Assembly: GCA_040879965.1 (NCBI GenBank)
Contig: JBBDJI010000013.1
Span: 234,365 to 298,364, forward strand
Length of the DNA: 64,000 nucleotides
Reading direction: 5' to 3'
Source: Candidatus Babeliales bacterium
GTDB lineage: Bacteria; Babelota; Babeliae; Babelales; JACPOV01
The position numbers and the translations under genes are program-made. Positions 1 to 7,295 of this stretch are shown in pieces. How positions within the stretch are numbered: position 1 is the first letter of the stretch; each line of letters opens with the position of its first letter. The notes beneath the pieces are model-generated. The model was not told the DNA's origin. It worked only from the letters and a program-made list of their open reading frames with translations, and did not search any database.

Positions 1-70
1 GAACGCAATGGTCTCGAGTTTATACATTAAAAACAATGAAATAGTAAGTGAGCTCTTATGCCAAAAATGA
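1..70 (+). CDS. Possible 3' end of infC (translation initiation factor IF-3), partial
   Basis: From base 2 a frame is open for 22 codons and stops at 68-70, overlapping the rpmI start by 13 bases. The infC-rpmI-rplT order is widespread in bacteria, so the tail of IF-3 is the expected content here. The visible residues (starting [12 protein letters not shown]) only loosely resemble an IF-3 C-terminus. A second frame stops at 28-30 and could equally be the real tail. The assignment rests on position rather than on a motif. Confidence 0.3.
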   Translation, partial: NAMVSSLYIKNNEIVSELLCQK

Positions 71-252
71 AAACGCACTCCGGTGCTGATAAACGATTTA
101 AAAAATTAAAAAGTGGATTAGTTAAATTTTCACATGCATTTCGTCGTCACTTGTTAACTAAAAAGACAAGTAAACGCAAAAGACAACTTCGTCGTCCTGG
201 CTATATAGCAGCATGTGATATGAATCATTTTAGAGTTTATTTACCTAATTAA
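58..252 (+). CDS. rpmI: 50S ribosomal protein L35
   Basis: This encodes a 64-residue, very basic protein of normal L35 length. It starts [15 protein letters not shown], the classic L35 N-terminus, and contains the basic [16 protein letters not shown] segment that contacts 23S rRNA in the large subunit. It lies 32 bases upstream of rplT, as in most bacterial infC-rpmI-rplT operons. In other bacteria this operon is controlled by L20 binding the leader; any such leader would lie outside the window. The family call is secure. Confidence 0.97.
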   Translation: MPKMKTHSGADKRFKKLKSGLVKFSHAFRRHLLTKKTSKRKRQLRRPGYIAACDMNHFRVYLPN

Positions 253-284
253 ACTGGCAATATTATTGAACAAAAGGCATTGAT

Positions 285-641
285 ATGACAAGAATCAAAC
301 GTGGTGTAATCACCAAAAAACGACACAAAAAGGTTTTAAAAGAAACTAAAGGGTTTTGGGGTCAACGCAAAAATGTTTTTAAGCGTGCACACGAAACTTT
401 AATGCGTGCAATGGCATTTGCTTTTAAGGGACGTAAGTTAAAAAAACGAGATATGCGTGGCTTATTTATTGCGCGAATTAGTGCGGCAACTAAGCAACAT
501 AATATGTCGTATAGCACGTTTATTTGTGGTCTTAAAAAAGCTGACATTACATTGAACAGAAAAATGTTAAGTCAGTTGGCAATATATGAGCCAGCAGCAA
601 TTTCTCAACTTGTGGCGCTTGCACAACAAACAGCTTCTTGA
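285..641 (+). CDS. rplT: 50S ribosomal protein L20
   Basis: This is a 118-residue basic protein, full length for L20. The N-terminus MTRIKRGVITKKRHKKVL and the GFWGQRKNVFKRAHE segment are diagnostic of the rRNA-binding extension, which is needed early in 50S assembly. The C-terminal globular part keeps the FIARISAATKQHNMSYS region typical of the family. It directly follows rpmI and is probably co-transcribed with it. An open frame on the opposite strand inside this gene is only a shadow. Confidence 0.97.
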   Translation: MTRIKRGVITKKRHKKVLKETKGFWGQRKNVFKRAHETLMRAMAFAFKGRKLKKRDMRGLFIARISAATKQHNMSYSTFICGLKKADITLNRKMLSQLAIYEPAAISQLVALAQQTAS

Positions 642-710
642 CTCTTGTTTATATAATTCATTAAGCTGGGTGTTAATGAAAGATAATAATAAGAAAAAAA
701 GGGGGAGATA

Positions 711-959
711 ATGGAAACATTAAGTGCCTTACAAGATAAAATAGAAAAACTTATTGCATTAGTAAAAGAACTAAAAGTAGAAAATGATGTGTTGGCAAAA
801 GAGAATAAACAGTTAGCAAAAAAAGTAGAATCGATATCTTCTACCGCACAAATAAATGAAACTGATTTAAAAGAACTCAATGAAGAAAAAAACCGAGCAA
901 AAATGGTAGTAGAAGATCTTATTAAAAATATTGATTCATTTATAAGCATTGAACAATAA
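711..959 (+). CDS. Small coiled-coil protein, ZapB-like
   Basis: The 82-residue protein is almost entirely predicted coiled coil: heptad-like leucines, isoleucines and valines run through residues 5-45, with a second helical stretch at 52-75. It has no signal peptide. A very strong ribosome-binding site (GGGGGAG) sits 5 bases before the ATG. The gene lies 5 bases ahead of zapA. Short coiled-coil proteins of the ZapB type often sit directly upstream of zapA, where they help stabilise the FtsZ ring. The function is inferred from shape and neighbourhood, not from a specific motif. Confidence 0.6.
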   Translation: METLSALQDKIEKLIALVKELKVENDVLAKENKQLAKKVESISSTAQINETDLKELNEEKNRAKMVVEDLIKNIDSFISIEQ

Positions 960-964
960 TTATC

Positions 965-1255
965 ATGGTAAATGAAGCAAAAAAATACTCAGTAACAATA
1001 CTGGGTAATTCATATACTATTCGTAGTGATGAATCTGAAGAACATATTTTACAATCGGCTGTTTTAATAGAATCTTATATCAAAGAAATAACAAGCAAAA
1101 CGCGTTCTATTGAGCAAAAAACTGTAATTATTTTGGTTGCATTACAATTAGCAAGTAAGTTTCTCAATATGGAAAAAGCATATCTAGAGATGCTGCAAGG
1201 CCAAGAAAATTTATCATTGCTCATTGAACGGGCGCTGCATTCAGAGATTCAGTAA
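965..1255 (+). CDS. zapA: Cell division protein ZapA
   Basis: The 96-residue protein has the ZapA layout: an N-terminal beta strand region (KYSVTILGNSYTIRSDESEE), then HILQSAVLIESYIKEI, then a long C-terminal helix containing VIILVALQLASKFL. ZapA binds and bundles FtsZ in the cytoplasm. Placement directly after a ZapB-like gene and before rny and ymdB matches a conserved bacterial neighbourhood. The last 31 coding bases including the stop belong to a 36-base unit that is repeated immediately downstream, so the C-terminus lies at a recent duplication junction. Confidence 0.85.
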   Translation: MVNEAKKYSVTILGNSYTIRSDESEEHILQSAVLIESYIKEITSKTRSIEQKTVIILVALQLASKFLNMEKAYLEMLQGQENLSLLIERALHSEIQ

Positions 1256-1296
1256 GTTTTTGAACGGGCGCTGCATTCAGAGATTCAGTAAGTTTT
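1225..1296. repeat. Perfect 36-bp tandem duplication across the zapA stop codon
   Basis: Bases 1225-1260 and 1261-1296 are identical and directly adjacent. The first copy contains the last codons and TAA of zapA; the second repeats them out of use. The unit begins TGAACGGGCG and ends AGTAAGTTTT. The lack of any divergence points to a recent slippage or unequal-exchange event. Confidence 0.95.
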
Positions 1297-1469
1297 TTTT
1301 CCTTTCTATTTCTTTCTTATCGCGGGCACTAATATGTGTTCATTATCTCATTTTCCTAATATATAATTAAATTTTATACACCACATTTCGTATAATTATG
1401 GTATTATGAATTTAGAATGATGTTATTAAAAACGATATGTTACAATTAGAAAGAATTATAGGTATAAAC

Positions 1470-3038
1470 ATGGCAAACATGATGCTGTCTGAAATATTTA
1501 GCATTGTGGGAACTGTGAGTGTTGTGCTGGGTATATTATTATTACTCTATGCACGCAAGAAACTCGTTGCAGCCTCGCAATTGCTTGCAGAATCGAATCA
1601 GAAATGGAAAAATGTAAAACGTGATATTGAAAATGAACGTCGTGAAGCGCTTTTAAAGCTTAAAGATGAAATACACAAGCGTAGAAATGAGTTTGAACTT
1701 GAAATTAAGCGCGAACGCCTTGAATTAGAGCGCTTTCAAAATAAAATTAATTCTAAGTATGAAAATCTAGAAAAAAAAGAACAAAGGCTTGAAGAAGTAG
1801 GCCAAGAATTACAACAGCGTGAACGCCAAATTTCACGTACCAGCGATAAATTACGGGTCAATGAGCAGAAAATAAAATCATTATACAATGAACTTATTGC
1901 AAAACTTGAAAATATAAGTGGTATGTCACGCGAAGAAGCCCGCAAAGAATTAGCCGAAACACTTGAAGCAGAAGTGCGTTTAGCCAGTGAAAAGTGGGTA
2001 CAAAAAGTAGAAGAGGAAACTCGTCAAACTGCTAAAGAAAAAGCAACTCAAATTGTAGTAACCTCAATGCAGCGTTACATAGCTGATCAAGTAGCTTCTC
2101 ATTCTTCCGGCATTATTCAGTTGCCAAACGAAGAAATGAAGGGAAGGATTATCGGTAAAGAAGGCCGAAATATTAAAGCACTTGAAATGGCTACTGGCAT
2201 GGAATTTGTTATTGGTGATGTGCCAGAAATTATCACTATTTCAGGTTTTAACCCCATTCGAAGAGAAATCGCACGTCGCGCTTTGGAAAAATTAATTGCC
2301 GATGGTCGTATTAATCCATCTCGTATTGAAGAAACAGTGGCACAATGCGAAAAAGAATTAGAAGAGATGGTAGAAGAATTTGGTAAAGATGTAGTACTTG
2401 AACTCAATTTGCAGGGTTTACATCCAGAACTCATAACTCTACTTGGTAAACTTTATTTCCGTACTAGTTTTTCACAAAATGTGCTTGCTCATAGTAAGGA
2501 AGTGGGTATTTTTTCTCGAATGATTGCAGAAGAGCTTGGTCTTGATGGTCATTTAGCACTACGCGCCGGATTATTACATGATATCGGCAAAGCGGTAAGC
2601 GCTGAAGTAGAAGGACCTCATGCATTAATCGGTGGTGATATTGCAAAGCGATGTGGAGAAGATCCAATTGTTGTTAATGCAATTGCGGCCCATCATGAAG
2701 AAGTGCCATTTAATTCAATTTACAGTTTAATTGTGATGATTGCCGATACTATTTCAGCTTCTAGACCAGGTGCTCGCAGAGAAACCTTATCTACTTATAT
2801 TAAACGTTTAGAGAAATTAGAAGAAATAGCAACATCCTTTGATGGCGTAAAAAAATCATTTGCGCTACAAGCAGGACGCGAAGTTCGCATCATTGTTGAA
2901 GAAGATTATCTTGATGATGAAAAAGCGGCAATGCTTGCACGAGATATTGCACGAAAAATTGAAAAGGAAATGTCATTTCCTGGACAAATTAAGGTAAATG
3001 TAATTCGAGAAAAACGTTCAATTGAATATGCTAGGTAA
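1470..3038 (+). CDS. rny: Ribonuclease Y
   Basis: RNase Y is a membrane-anchored endoribonuclease that starts mRNA decay. Residues 1-30 form one transmembrane segment (IFSIVGTVSVVLGILLLLYA). It is followed by a long charged coiled coil to about residue 190, a KH RNA-binding domain with GRIIGKEGRNIKALE, and an HD phosphohydrolase domain whose metal ligands sit in GLLHDIGKAV with a downstream AIAAHHEE. I chose the ATG at 1470, giving 522 residues and normal family length, because AGGT lies 9 bases upstream. An in-frame ATG at 1437 has no ribosome-binding site. It precedes the ymdB-type gene by 2 bases, so the two are probably one transcript. Confidence 0.95.
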   Translation: MANMMLSEIFSIVGTVSVVLGILLLLYARKKLVAASQLLAESNQKWKNVKRDIENERREALLKLKDEIHKRRNEFELEIKRERLELERFQNKINSKYENLEKKEQRLEEVGQELQQRERQISRTSDKLRVNEQKIKSLYNELIAKLENISGMSREEARKELAETLEAEVRLASEKWVQKVEEETRQTAKEKATQIVVTSMQRYIADQVASHSSGIIQLPNEEMKGRIIGKEGRNIKALEMATGMEFVIGDVPEIITISGFNPIRREIARRALEKLIADGRINPSRIEETVAQCEKELEEMVEEFGKDVVLELNLQGLHPELITLLGKLYFRTSFSQNVLAHSKEVGIFSRMIAEELGLDGHLALRAGLLHDIGKAVSAEVEGPHALIGGDIAKRCGEDPIVVNAIAAHHEEVPFNSIYSLIVMIADTISASRPGARRETLSTYIKRLEKLEEIATSFDGVKKSFALQAGREVRIIVEEDYLDDEKAAMLARDIARKIEKEMSFPGQIKVNVIREKRSIEYAR

Positions 3039-3040
3039 TA

Positions 3041-3868
3041 ATGAAAACTGTACGAATTTTATGTTTAGGTGATATTGTTGGTGCACCAGGACGCGCTGTT
3101 TTTCAAAAACATATTAAGCATCTAAAAGAAAAATATGCCATTGATGGTGTTATTGTAAATGGTGAAAATAGCGCGCGCGGGCGTGGCATTACTTCAAGAA
3201 TTGTAAAGTTTTATCGGCATAATGGTGTGGATGTGATTACAACTGGGAATCACATTTGGCATTATCGTGAAATTTATGAATATCTTAATAGTCATCAAGA
3301 TCTCTTACGCCCTGAAAATTATCCGAGTAGTTGTCCAGGCACGGGCGTTACAACCTTTCATTGCAATGGGGTAACGATAGGGGTATTGAATTTACAAGGT
3401 CGTGTTTTTATGCGCGATCATGTAAGTTGTCCGTTTCGTGCGGCTGAATCAGTGTTGAGTTATTTAAAATCAAAAACGAATATCATTATTGTAGATTTTC
3501 ATGCGGAAGCTACTTCAGAAAAAATGGGTATGGGCTTTTTTTTAGATGGAAAAGTTAGTGCCGTAGTTGGTACGCATACGCATGTACAAACAACAGATAA
3601 CCGTATTTTGCCCAAAGGTACTGCGTTTATGAGTGATCTTGGCATGGCTGGTGCGTTGAATTCTATGATTGGTATGAAAAAAGAACCAATTATTCAAAAT
3701 TTTTTAACACAAATGCCGGTTAAATTTACGGTGGAATGGCAAGGCCCTATGGTATTATCCGGTGCATGGATTGAAATAGATGCTGATTCAGGAAAAGCAA
3801 TTAAAATTGAGCGTGTTCGTATTGTTGATGAAGAAATTCAAATCGATGGCAATGAAGATACTGAGTAA
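3041..3868 (+). CDS. ymdB: YmdB-family metallophosphoesterase (TIGR00282 type)
   Basis: This is a 275-residue calcineurin-like phosphoesterase of the YmdB family, which hydrolyses cyclic nucleotides such as 2',3'-cAMP in characterised members. Metal-binding motifs are in order: CLGDIVGAPGR, NGENSARGRG, TTGNHIWHY, DFHAEATSEK and VGTHTHVQT. Length and spacing are normal. Its ATG is 2 bases after the rny stop, and rny-ymdB pairing is conserved in many bacteria, suggesting a shared role in RNA metabolism. Its 3' end overlaps the convergent gene on the minus strand by 31 bases. Confidence 0.93.
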   Translation: MKTVRILCLGDIVGAPGRAVFQKHIKHLKEKYAIDGVIVNGENSARGRGITSRIVKFYRHNGVDVITTGNHIWHYREIYEYLNSHQDLLRPENYPSSCPGTGVTTFHCNGVTIGVLNLQGRVFMRDHVSCPFRAAESVLSYLKSKTNIIIVDFHAEATSEKMGMGFFLDGKVSAVVGTHTHVQTTDNRILPKGTAFMSDLGMAGALNSMIGMKKEPIIQNFLTQMPVKFTVEWQGPMVLSGAWIEIDADSGKAIKIERVRIVDEEIQIDGNEDTE

Positions 3869-5043
3869 ATTTGTTTTTTTAATTTATATGATTGCATAAT
3901 CAATAGTATTTTAAGACTTAATATACCAGCTATAACTGGCGGTGCCCACCAATATTTCCGAAACCAGTCTTTCCAAGAAAGATCTGAATTTAATTCATAT
4001 TGTTCCACTATATTTGGTAACTCATGAGCGAGCATGTCAATAGTATTGAGAATTTCTTCTAATGGAAGATGATCTATTTTTTGATAAAGTGTATTAATTT
4101 GTTGTAAAAGTTCTGGTGAAATAATTTTTTTTGTGTTTGAAAAGCCGAAAAATATATTTTTATACAAAATAAAGATTAATTTAATTGATTCTTGTATAAA
4201 TGCTGGATCTTCCAAAAATTTATATTGCTTAATATCATTACATAATATTAATAATGGATGTATTGAATGCTGTATTTCCATTGATCCAATACATTCTTGT
4301 ATTCGTTTATGATGGAACACATCTAATTTATTATTATTATATTCAAGCAATAGATTCCGTAATTCTTTTTTTTCTATATGTTTCATTAGATAATCAAGAG
4401 ATGGATTTAACCGTTGCAAATAATAAAATCGTTGTGCAATTGCTTCTGTAAAATTAGATTTTATTTTTTGTAAATAAAAAGGAGAAGATTTGTACGTAGA
4501 TATCTCATTGATTTCATCCACTTTTTCAATAAAGTTATCAATAAAATCTAATCGCTCTAAGCTCGAGACATTAAGCCCTTTTTCATACAATATTTCTATA
4601 TCAGTTGGCTGTTTAGGCATTATATGCAAAAAAAGTTTTTTTGAAATAATTAAAATCAGCTTAGTAAAATCATCAAGAAAAATTTCGTCTTCCAAAAATT
4701 TATAATTTTTAAAATCATGCCAAGTTATGATAATTGGTTCTAAGCTTTTGGTTTGATTCATTTTGGCAACTGATTCTTTAATAAGAACGTGTTTAAAAAG
4801 ATTAATATCATCAATATGAGTTATATATTCAAGTTTAATGCAACCGTGTATTTTATTTTTTAATGTAGTTATAAAGTTGACCGTTTTTTCAAGACGCGCG
4901 ACAAAGTAATAACGCCGATAAATAAGTTCCGTAAAAAATGATATCGCAAATGATTTATCTATATTTTCTTTTACAACCGTATTTAAAAAAAATGGAGGAA
5001 ATAGCAAAAAATATAAAGAAAAAATTATAAAATAAAATTTCAC
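3838..5043 (-). CDS. Secreted or membrane-anchored protein with an internal duplication, unknown function
   Basis: The 401-residue protein starts with GTG at 5043, with AAGGG about 8 bases upstream. Residues 1-22 form a hydrophobic export signal (FIIFSLYFLLFPPFF), and one membrane segment near the C-terminus (WAPPVIAGILSLKILLIM) precedes a basic tail, so most of the protein would lie outside the cytoplasm. Two related units of about 110 residues can be aligned. They share NYKFLED/QYKFLED cores followed by similar helices (KLILIISKKLFLH against KLIFILYKNIFFG). I do not recognise a family. Its 3' end overlaps ymdB tail to tail. Confidence 0.75.
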   Translation of the reverse strand: MKFYFIIFSLYFLLFPPFFLNTVVKENIDKSFAISFFTELIYRRYYFVARLEKTVNFITTLKNKIHGCIKLEYITHIDDINLFKHVLIKESVAKMNQTKSLEPIIITWHDFKNYKFLEDEIFLDDFTKLILIISKKLFLHIMPKQPTDIEILYEKGLNVSSLERLDFIDNFIEKVDEINEISTYKSSPFYLQKIKSNFTEAIAQRFYYLQRLNPSLDYLMKHIEKKELRNLLLEYNNNKLDVFHHKRIQECIGSMEIQHSIHPLLILCNDIKQYKFLEDPAFIQESIKLIFILYKNIFFGFSNTKKIISPELLQQINTLYQKIDHLPLEEILNTIDMLAHELPNIVEQYELNSDLSWKDWFRKYWWAPPVIAGILSLKILLIMQSYKLKKQIYSVSSLPSI

Positions 5044-5152
5044 AATTGTACCCTTATTAAGGCTTTTTTCTTACGTACATTGCAATGATACTGAAACATG
5101 ATTTATATTACCTATAGTTTGATAATTTTTGATGAAAAAAGAGAGGTTTACT

Positions 5153-6022
5153 ATGTTTAAACGATTTAAAAAATATTTAGCGTGGGCCAACTTATTGAAG
5201 GGTCCAGCCAGTATGGAAGGGACTAATTTAAGTGGGAATGATTTAAAAAATGCCTATCTTGCTTGGGGAAAATTTAAAGATGCAAATCTAACTGGTACTT
5301 GTTTGATTGGTGCTGACCTACAACATGCGGATTTACGCAATGCCAATTTAACTGATGCAGATTTACGCAGTGCTAAACTAGATTATGCAGATTTAACCAA
5401 TGCAACATTGAGCCGTACCTTAATGGAAAAAGCAAGCTTAAAAAAAGCAAAATTAGAAAATGTGCGCATCAAAGAAGCAGATATGCAACAAGTAGATTTA
5501 AAAGGCGCCTTAATTAAAAATGCTCATATTAATTATGTAAATCTCTCGAGAGCGAATTTTCATGAAGCAACAATAGAAGGTTCTATCTGTGAAAATCTTA
5601 TTCTAGAAAATGCGACGCTACAAAAATTAAATTTATCAGGTGCTTGTTTTGCCGGATCAAATTTAAAAAATACATTATTTCAGCATGCGAATCTACAAAA
5701 TGCTGATTTAAGTAAAACCGATCTTACTAATGCTAATCTTAATAATGCAAATTTGCAGGGTGCCAATCTTACACAAGCAAATCTAACCAGTGCAAGTTTA
5801 CGTAATGCTAATTTAGAAGATGCTAATCTATATTTGGCTAATCTTTCTAAAGCCGATTTAGTTGACGCGAATCTGACTAATACAAACCTTGAAGGAGCTA
5901 ATTTATTTGATGCGGATCTATTTAAAGCAAAAATAGAAAAAACAAATTTTAAACAAGCACAGTTTTGCCGTACAAAAGATGAAAAAGGATTTACAAAAAA
6001 TGATGATTGTCCGAAAGAATAA
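5153..6022 (+). CDS. Pentapeptide-repeat protein
   Basis: The 289-residue protein is built almost wholly of A(D/N)LXX pentapeptide repeats from about residue 15 to 275 (for example ANLNNANLQGANLTQANL), which fold into a right-handed beta helix. I chose the ATG at 5153 because GAGAGG lies 6 bases upstream; in-frame TTG and ATG codons at 5129 and 5132 lack a site. No signal peptide or membrane segment is visible, so it is probably cytoplasmic unless delivered by another route. Pentapeptide proteins act as DNA mimics, scaffolds or effectors; none of these can be chosen from sequence. It ends in a hairpin terminator shared with the convergent gene. Confidence 0.9.
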   Translation: MFKRFKKYLAWANLLKGPASMEGTNLSGNDLKNAYLAWGKFKDANLTGTCLIGADLQHADLRNANLTDADLRSAKLDYADLTNATLSRTLMEKASLKKAKLENVRIKEADMQQVDLKGALIKNAHINYVNLSRANFHEATIEGSICENLILENATLQKLNLSGACFAGSNLKNTLFQHANLQNADLSKTDLTNANLNNANLQGANLTQANLTSASLRNANLEDANLYLANLSKADLVDANLTNTNLEGANLFDADLFKAKIEKTNFKQAQFCRTKDEKGFTKNDDCPKE

Positions 6023-6050
6023 GCCGTCCATTAAATGAACGGCTTTAATA
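6021..6050. terminator. Bidirectional rho-independent terminator
   Basis: The hairpin AAGCCGTCCATT / AAATGAACGGCTT (about 7 perfect closing pairs, extendable with one wobble) lies between the convergent pentapeptide gene and the ankyrin gene. T-rich sequence flanks it on both strands, so it can end both transcripts. Confidence 0.75.
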
Positions 6051-6061
6051 AAATTTTGAGT

Positions 6062-7165
6062 TTATTTATTTATTATTATCAGTTCGTCATCAAAAGATAA
6101 TAATAAATCTCGGATACTATCATATTTATGATCTAATGCCTCAAAAAATGGTGAATTACAAAATTGGTTTTTATAAGAAAGTACTTTTTGCGTGATTCCT
6201 AAAGATTTAGCCTCTTGTAATAAAAATTCTACTGCTTCTTTTCGTTTATTTATTACTGCTTTTGTAAGAGGGATTTGGCTATGTATATTTTCTGTTAAAA
6301 GAAGTACTTTTTTTTCTTCTTGCGTTTTAATATTAAATAAATATTTGAGTGTTTTTATATCGTTATTAGTTGCGCATTTATCTATTAAATCTTCTGGTCT
6401 ACGACAATCATATAGCTCATAAGCTTCTAATAATTCTTTTAAATCATCATTTTCAGTATAATCTTTAGCTTTTTTACCGTGTTTATCTTCGGTTTTAAGA
6501 TTTGCACCTTTTTCTATCAAAAATTCTATAATTGGTAATTTATTTTGAATATTCTTCAGTTGCATGATGCGGGTGAGTACCGTAAAACCTTCTTCATCCG
6601 GCTCATTTGGATTAGCAAAATATTTCAAAAGTAATGCCAATCGTGCAATATCTTCTTTATGATTCGCTTCCTTATATATTTTTACAAAGTGTCGTAAAAA
6701 ACGTTCTTTGTTTTGAGCACCGTTTTGAAGCAACAGTTCAGCACATTCTAATTTATTATAATGAAGAGCTCGAAAAAGTGCTGGTAATTTTTTAGTAGGA
6801 TCAACTAAATTGATAATATGTTTGCGTTTAAGTTGATTGATCTTTGGGTAGGTAACAATATTTTGAACAATATTGGTGTTACCTTTTTTTGCCGCAATCA
6901 TTAATAAAGTTAAATTTTTTGCATCTGATAGATTTGATTTATCAGTTAAAGAAAATAATTTTTCAATTTCTTCATTATCAAAGTCTTCAAAAGAAATAAT
7001 ATTGTTCTCTAGGGCATTTATTATTGGATTAAATTGTATACTATCATGTTTTAAATCATATTGAATCGATTGAATGAGGAGAGGCGAATTTTTTTTTGAT
7101 ATTTCCATTGCAGAAATTGAAGCCATACAAAAAAATGAAATGCCTGAAAGTAGATACTTGTTCAT
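6062..7165 (-). CDS. Secreted ankyrin-repeat protein
   Basis: The 367-residue protein has an N-terminal signal peptide (MNKYLLSGISFFCMASISA) followed directly by ME. The mature part contains degenerate ankyrin repeats (LTLLMIAAKKGNTNIVQNI, PALFRALHYNKLECAELLLQ, FTVLTRIMQLKNIQNKLPII). Ankyrin arrays mediate protein binding and are common in effectors of intracellular bacteria. AAGGA lies 7 bases before the ATG at 7165. It is the first of four ankyrin genes in the window and shares repeat phrasing with them, so they look like a lineage-specific family. Partner and destination are unknown. Confidence 0.88.
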   Translation of the reverse strand: MNKYLLSGISFFCMASISAMEISKKNSPLLIQSIQYDLKHDSIQFNPIINALENNIISFEDFDNEEIEKLFSLTDKSNLSDAKNLTLLMIAAKKGNTNIVQNIVTYPKINQLKRKHIINLVDPTKKLPALFRALHYNKLECAELLLQNGAQNKERFLRHFVKIYKEANHKEDIARLALLLKYFANPNEPDEEGFTVLTRIMQLKNIQNKLPIIEFLIEKGANLKTEDKHGKKAKDYTENDDLKELLEAYELYDCRRPEDLIDKCATNNDIKTLKYLFNIKTQEEKKVLLLTENIHSQIPLTKAVINKRKEAVEFLLQEAKSLGITQKVLSYKNQFCNSPFFEALDHKYDSIRDLLLSFDDELIIINK

Positions 7166-7237
7166 GGAATAATCCTTTTTGTTAATAATTTTTTTAGAAT
7201 GAGATTATCTTAAAAGGAATATCGCAAAAAGGCAAAT

Positions 7238-7274
7238 AAAAAAGTTCCGCGTAGTATTAATGCGGAACTTTTTT
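7238..7274 (-). terminator. Rho-independent terminator downstream of the 758-residue ankyrin gene
   Basis: A 13-bp perfect stem (AAAAAAGTTCCGC with GCGGAACTTTTTT) encloses an 11-base loop. It lies 21 bases beyond the stop codon of the minus-strand ankyrin gene and ends in a T run on that strand. Confidence 0.85.
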
Positions 7275-7295
7275 ATTTTTTTGATAAAGAAAAAA

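Noticed and set aside
362..547. Gene on the opposite strand inside rplT
   Set aside because: It is a shadow of a clear ribosomal protein gene with no ribosome-binding site of its own.
1256..1469. 6S RNA between zapA and rny
   Set aside because: This is a common location in some bacteria, but the spacer is taken up partly by the tandem repeat and shows no long rod-like pairing.
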